From Candidatus Aerophobota bacterium (GTDB lineage Bacteria > Aerophobota > Aerophobia > Aerophobales > B47-G16), in contig QMPZ01000023.1 of NCBI GenBank assembly GCA_003648815.1, forward strand, positions 1-15,662: DNA of 15,662 nt, in the 5' to 3' direction. The position numbers and the translations under genes were made by a program. Shown here piece by piece: positions 15,550-15,662 of this stretch (the stretch's first letter is position 1; the number at the start of each line of letters is the position of its first letter). Under the pieces are notes generated by a model. The model worked only from the letters and a program-made list of their open reading frames with translations, was not told the origin of the DNA and did not search any database.

Positions 15550-15648
15550 AGATGGAGCTACTTTCCCCTGAGCGACTTAGGGAAATGACTTTTTTGCGAA
15601 GCAAAAAAGGAGGGCTCCCAGGAAGCGAAGGGGAAAGTAGCTCCATCT
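15550..15648. repeat. 99-bp inverted-repeat element with 20-bp perfect arms
   Basis: The 20 bases at 15550-15569 are the exact reverse complement of 15629-15648. Inside, another perfect 9-bp stem (15589-15597 and 15601-15609) with a GAA loop carries GCGAAGC at its tip. TCAAGAA occurs on both sides (15540-15546 and 15656-15662) at 3 and 7 bases from the arms. The element has no coding capacity and lies outside the operon. It could be a miniature inverted-repeat element, a fold-back RNA or a terminator for a gene beyond the right edge. Confidence 0.7.
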
Positions 15649-15662
15649 ATAGACATCAAGAA

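Noticed and set aside
1..15662. CATCAAGAA at 5-13 and again at 15654-15662, near both ends of the window
   Set aside because: Nine bases only, in coding DNA on the left; probably chance rather than a circular overlap.
15471..15662. Possible small gene in the right-end non-coding stretch
   Set aside because: No start with a ribosome site and no recognisable protein on either strand; the stretch is dominated by inverted repeats.

Overview
The window is bacterial DNA. It carries bacterial-type MnmG, PtsI, PurH, GlyA and FolC, and most genes have a clear Shine-Dalgarno sequence; GTG and TTG starts also occur. I cannot name the lineage. The gene mix (a lone PTS enzyme I, an archaeal-type bifunctional phosphoglucose/phosphomannose isomerase, a GH127 glycosidase, a URO-D family protein and an oxygen-sensitive-looking double 4Fe-4S protein) suggests a sugar-using, probably anaerobic bacterium from a poorly cultivated group. 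That last point is inference.

Layout, read right to left because every gene is on the minus strand. At the right end (15390-15662) is a 273-base non-coding stretch with a possible promoter, a run of nine G, several small GAA-loop hairpins and a 99-bp inverted-repeat element. Then come purH, glyA and folC (purine and one-carbon folate metabolism), then ptsI and a bifunctional PGI/PMI (sugar phosphorylation and entry to glycolysis). A carbohydrate block follows: an MFS transporter, a GH127 beta-L-arabinofuranosidase-like enzyme and a URO-D superfamily protein. The left third holds mnmG (tRNA wobble modification), a small QueG-like iron-sulfur protein, a sialidase-fold (BNR/Asp-box) protein and the first 124 codons of a PiT phosphate transporter that runs off the left edge.

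The twelve genes are packed head to tail. Neighbours either overlap by 8-11 bases or are separated by 2-39 bases, and I see no intrinsic terminator between any of them. They could be read as one transcript of about 15.4 kb starting near 15412. Biosynthetic housekeeping genes are therefore interleaved with genes for taking up and cutting sugars. The most plausible shared logic is linking growth (purine, one-carbon, tRNA modification) to sugar supply. The MFS/GH127/URO-D/sialidase-fold set looks like a cytoplasmic route for a small imported oligosaccharide, since neither hydrolase-like protein shows a signal peptide.

No CRISPR array, tRNA, rRNA, transposase or phage gene is visible. No gap of more than 300 bases lacks a gene. 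The least explained DNA is the inverted-repeat region at 15550-15648.
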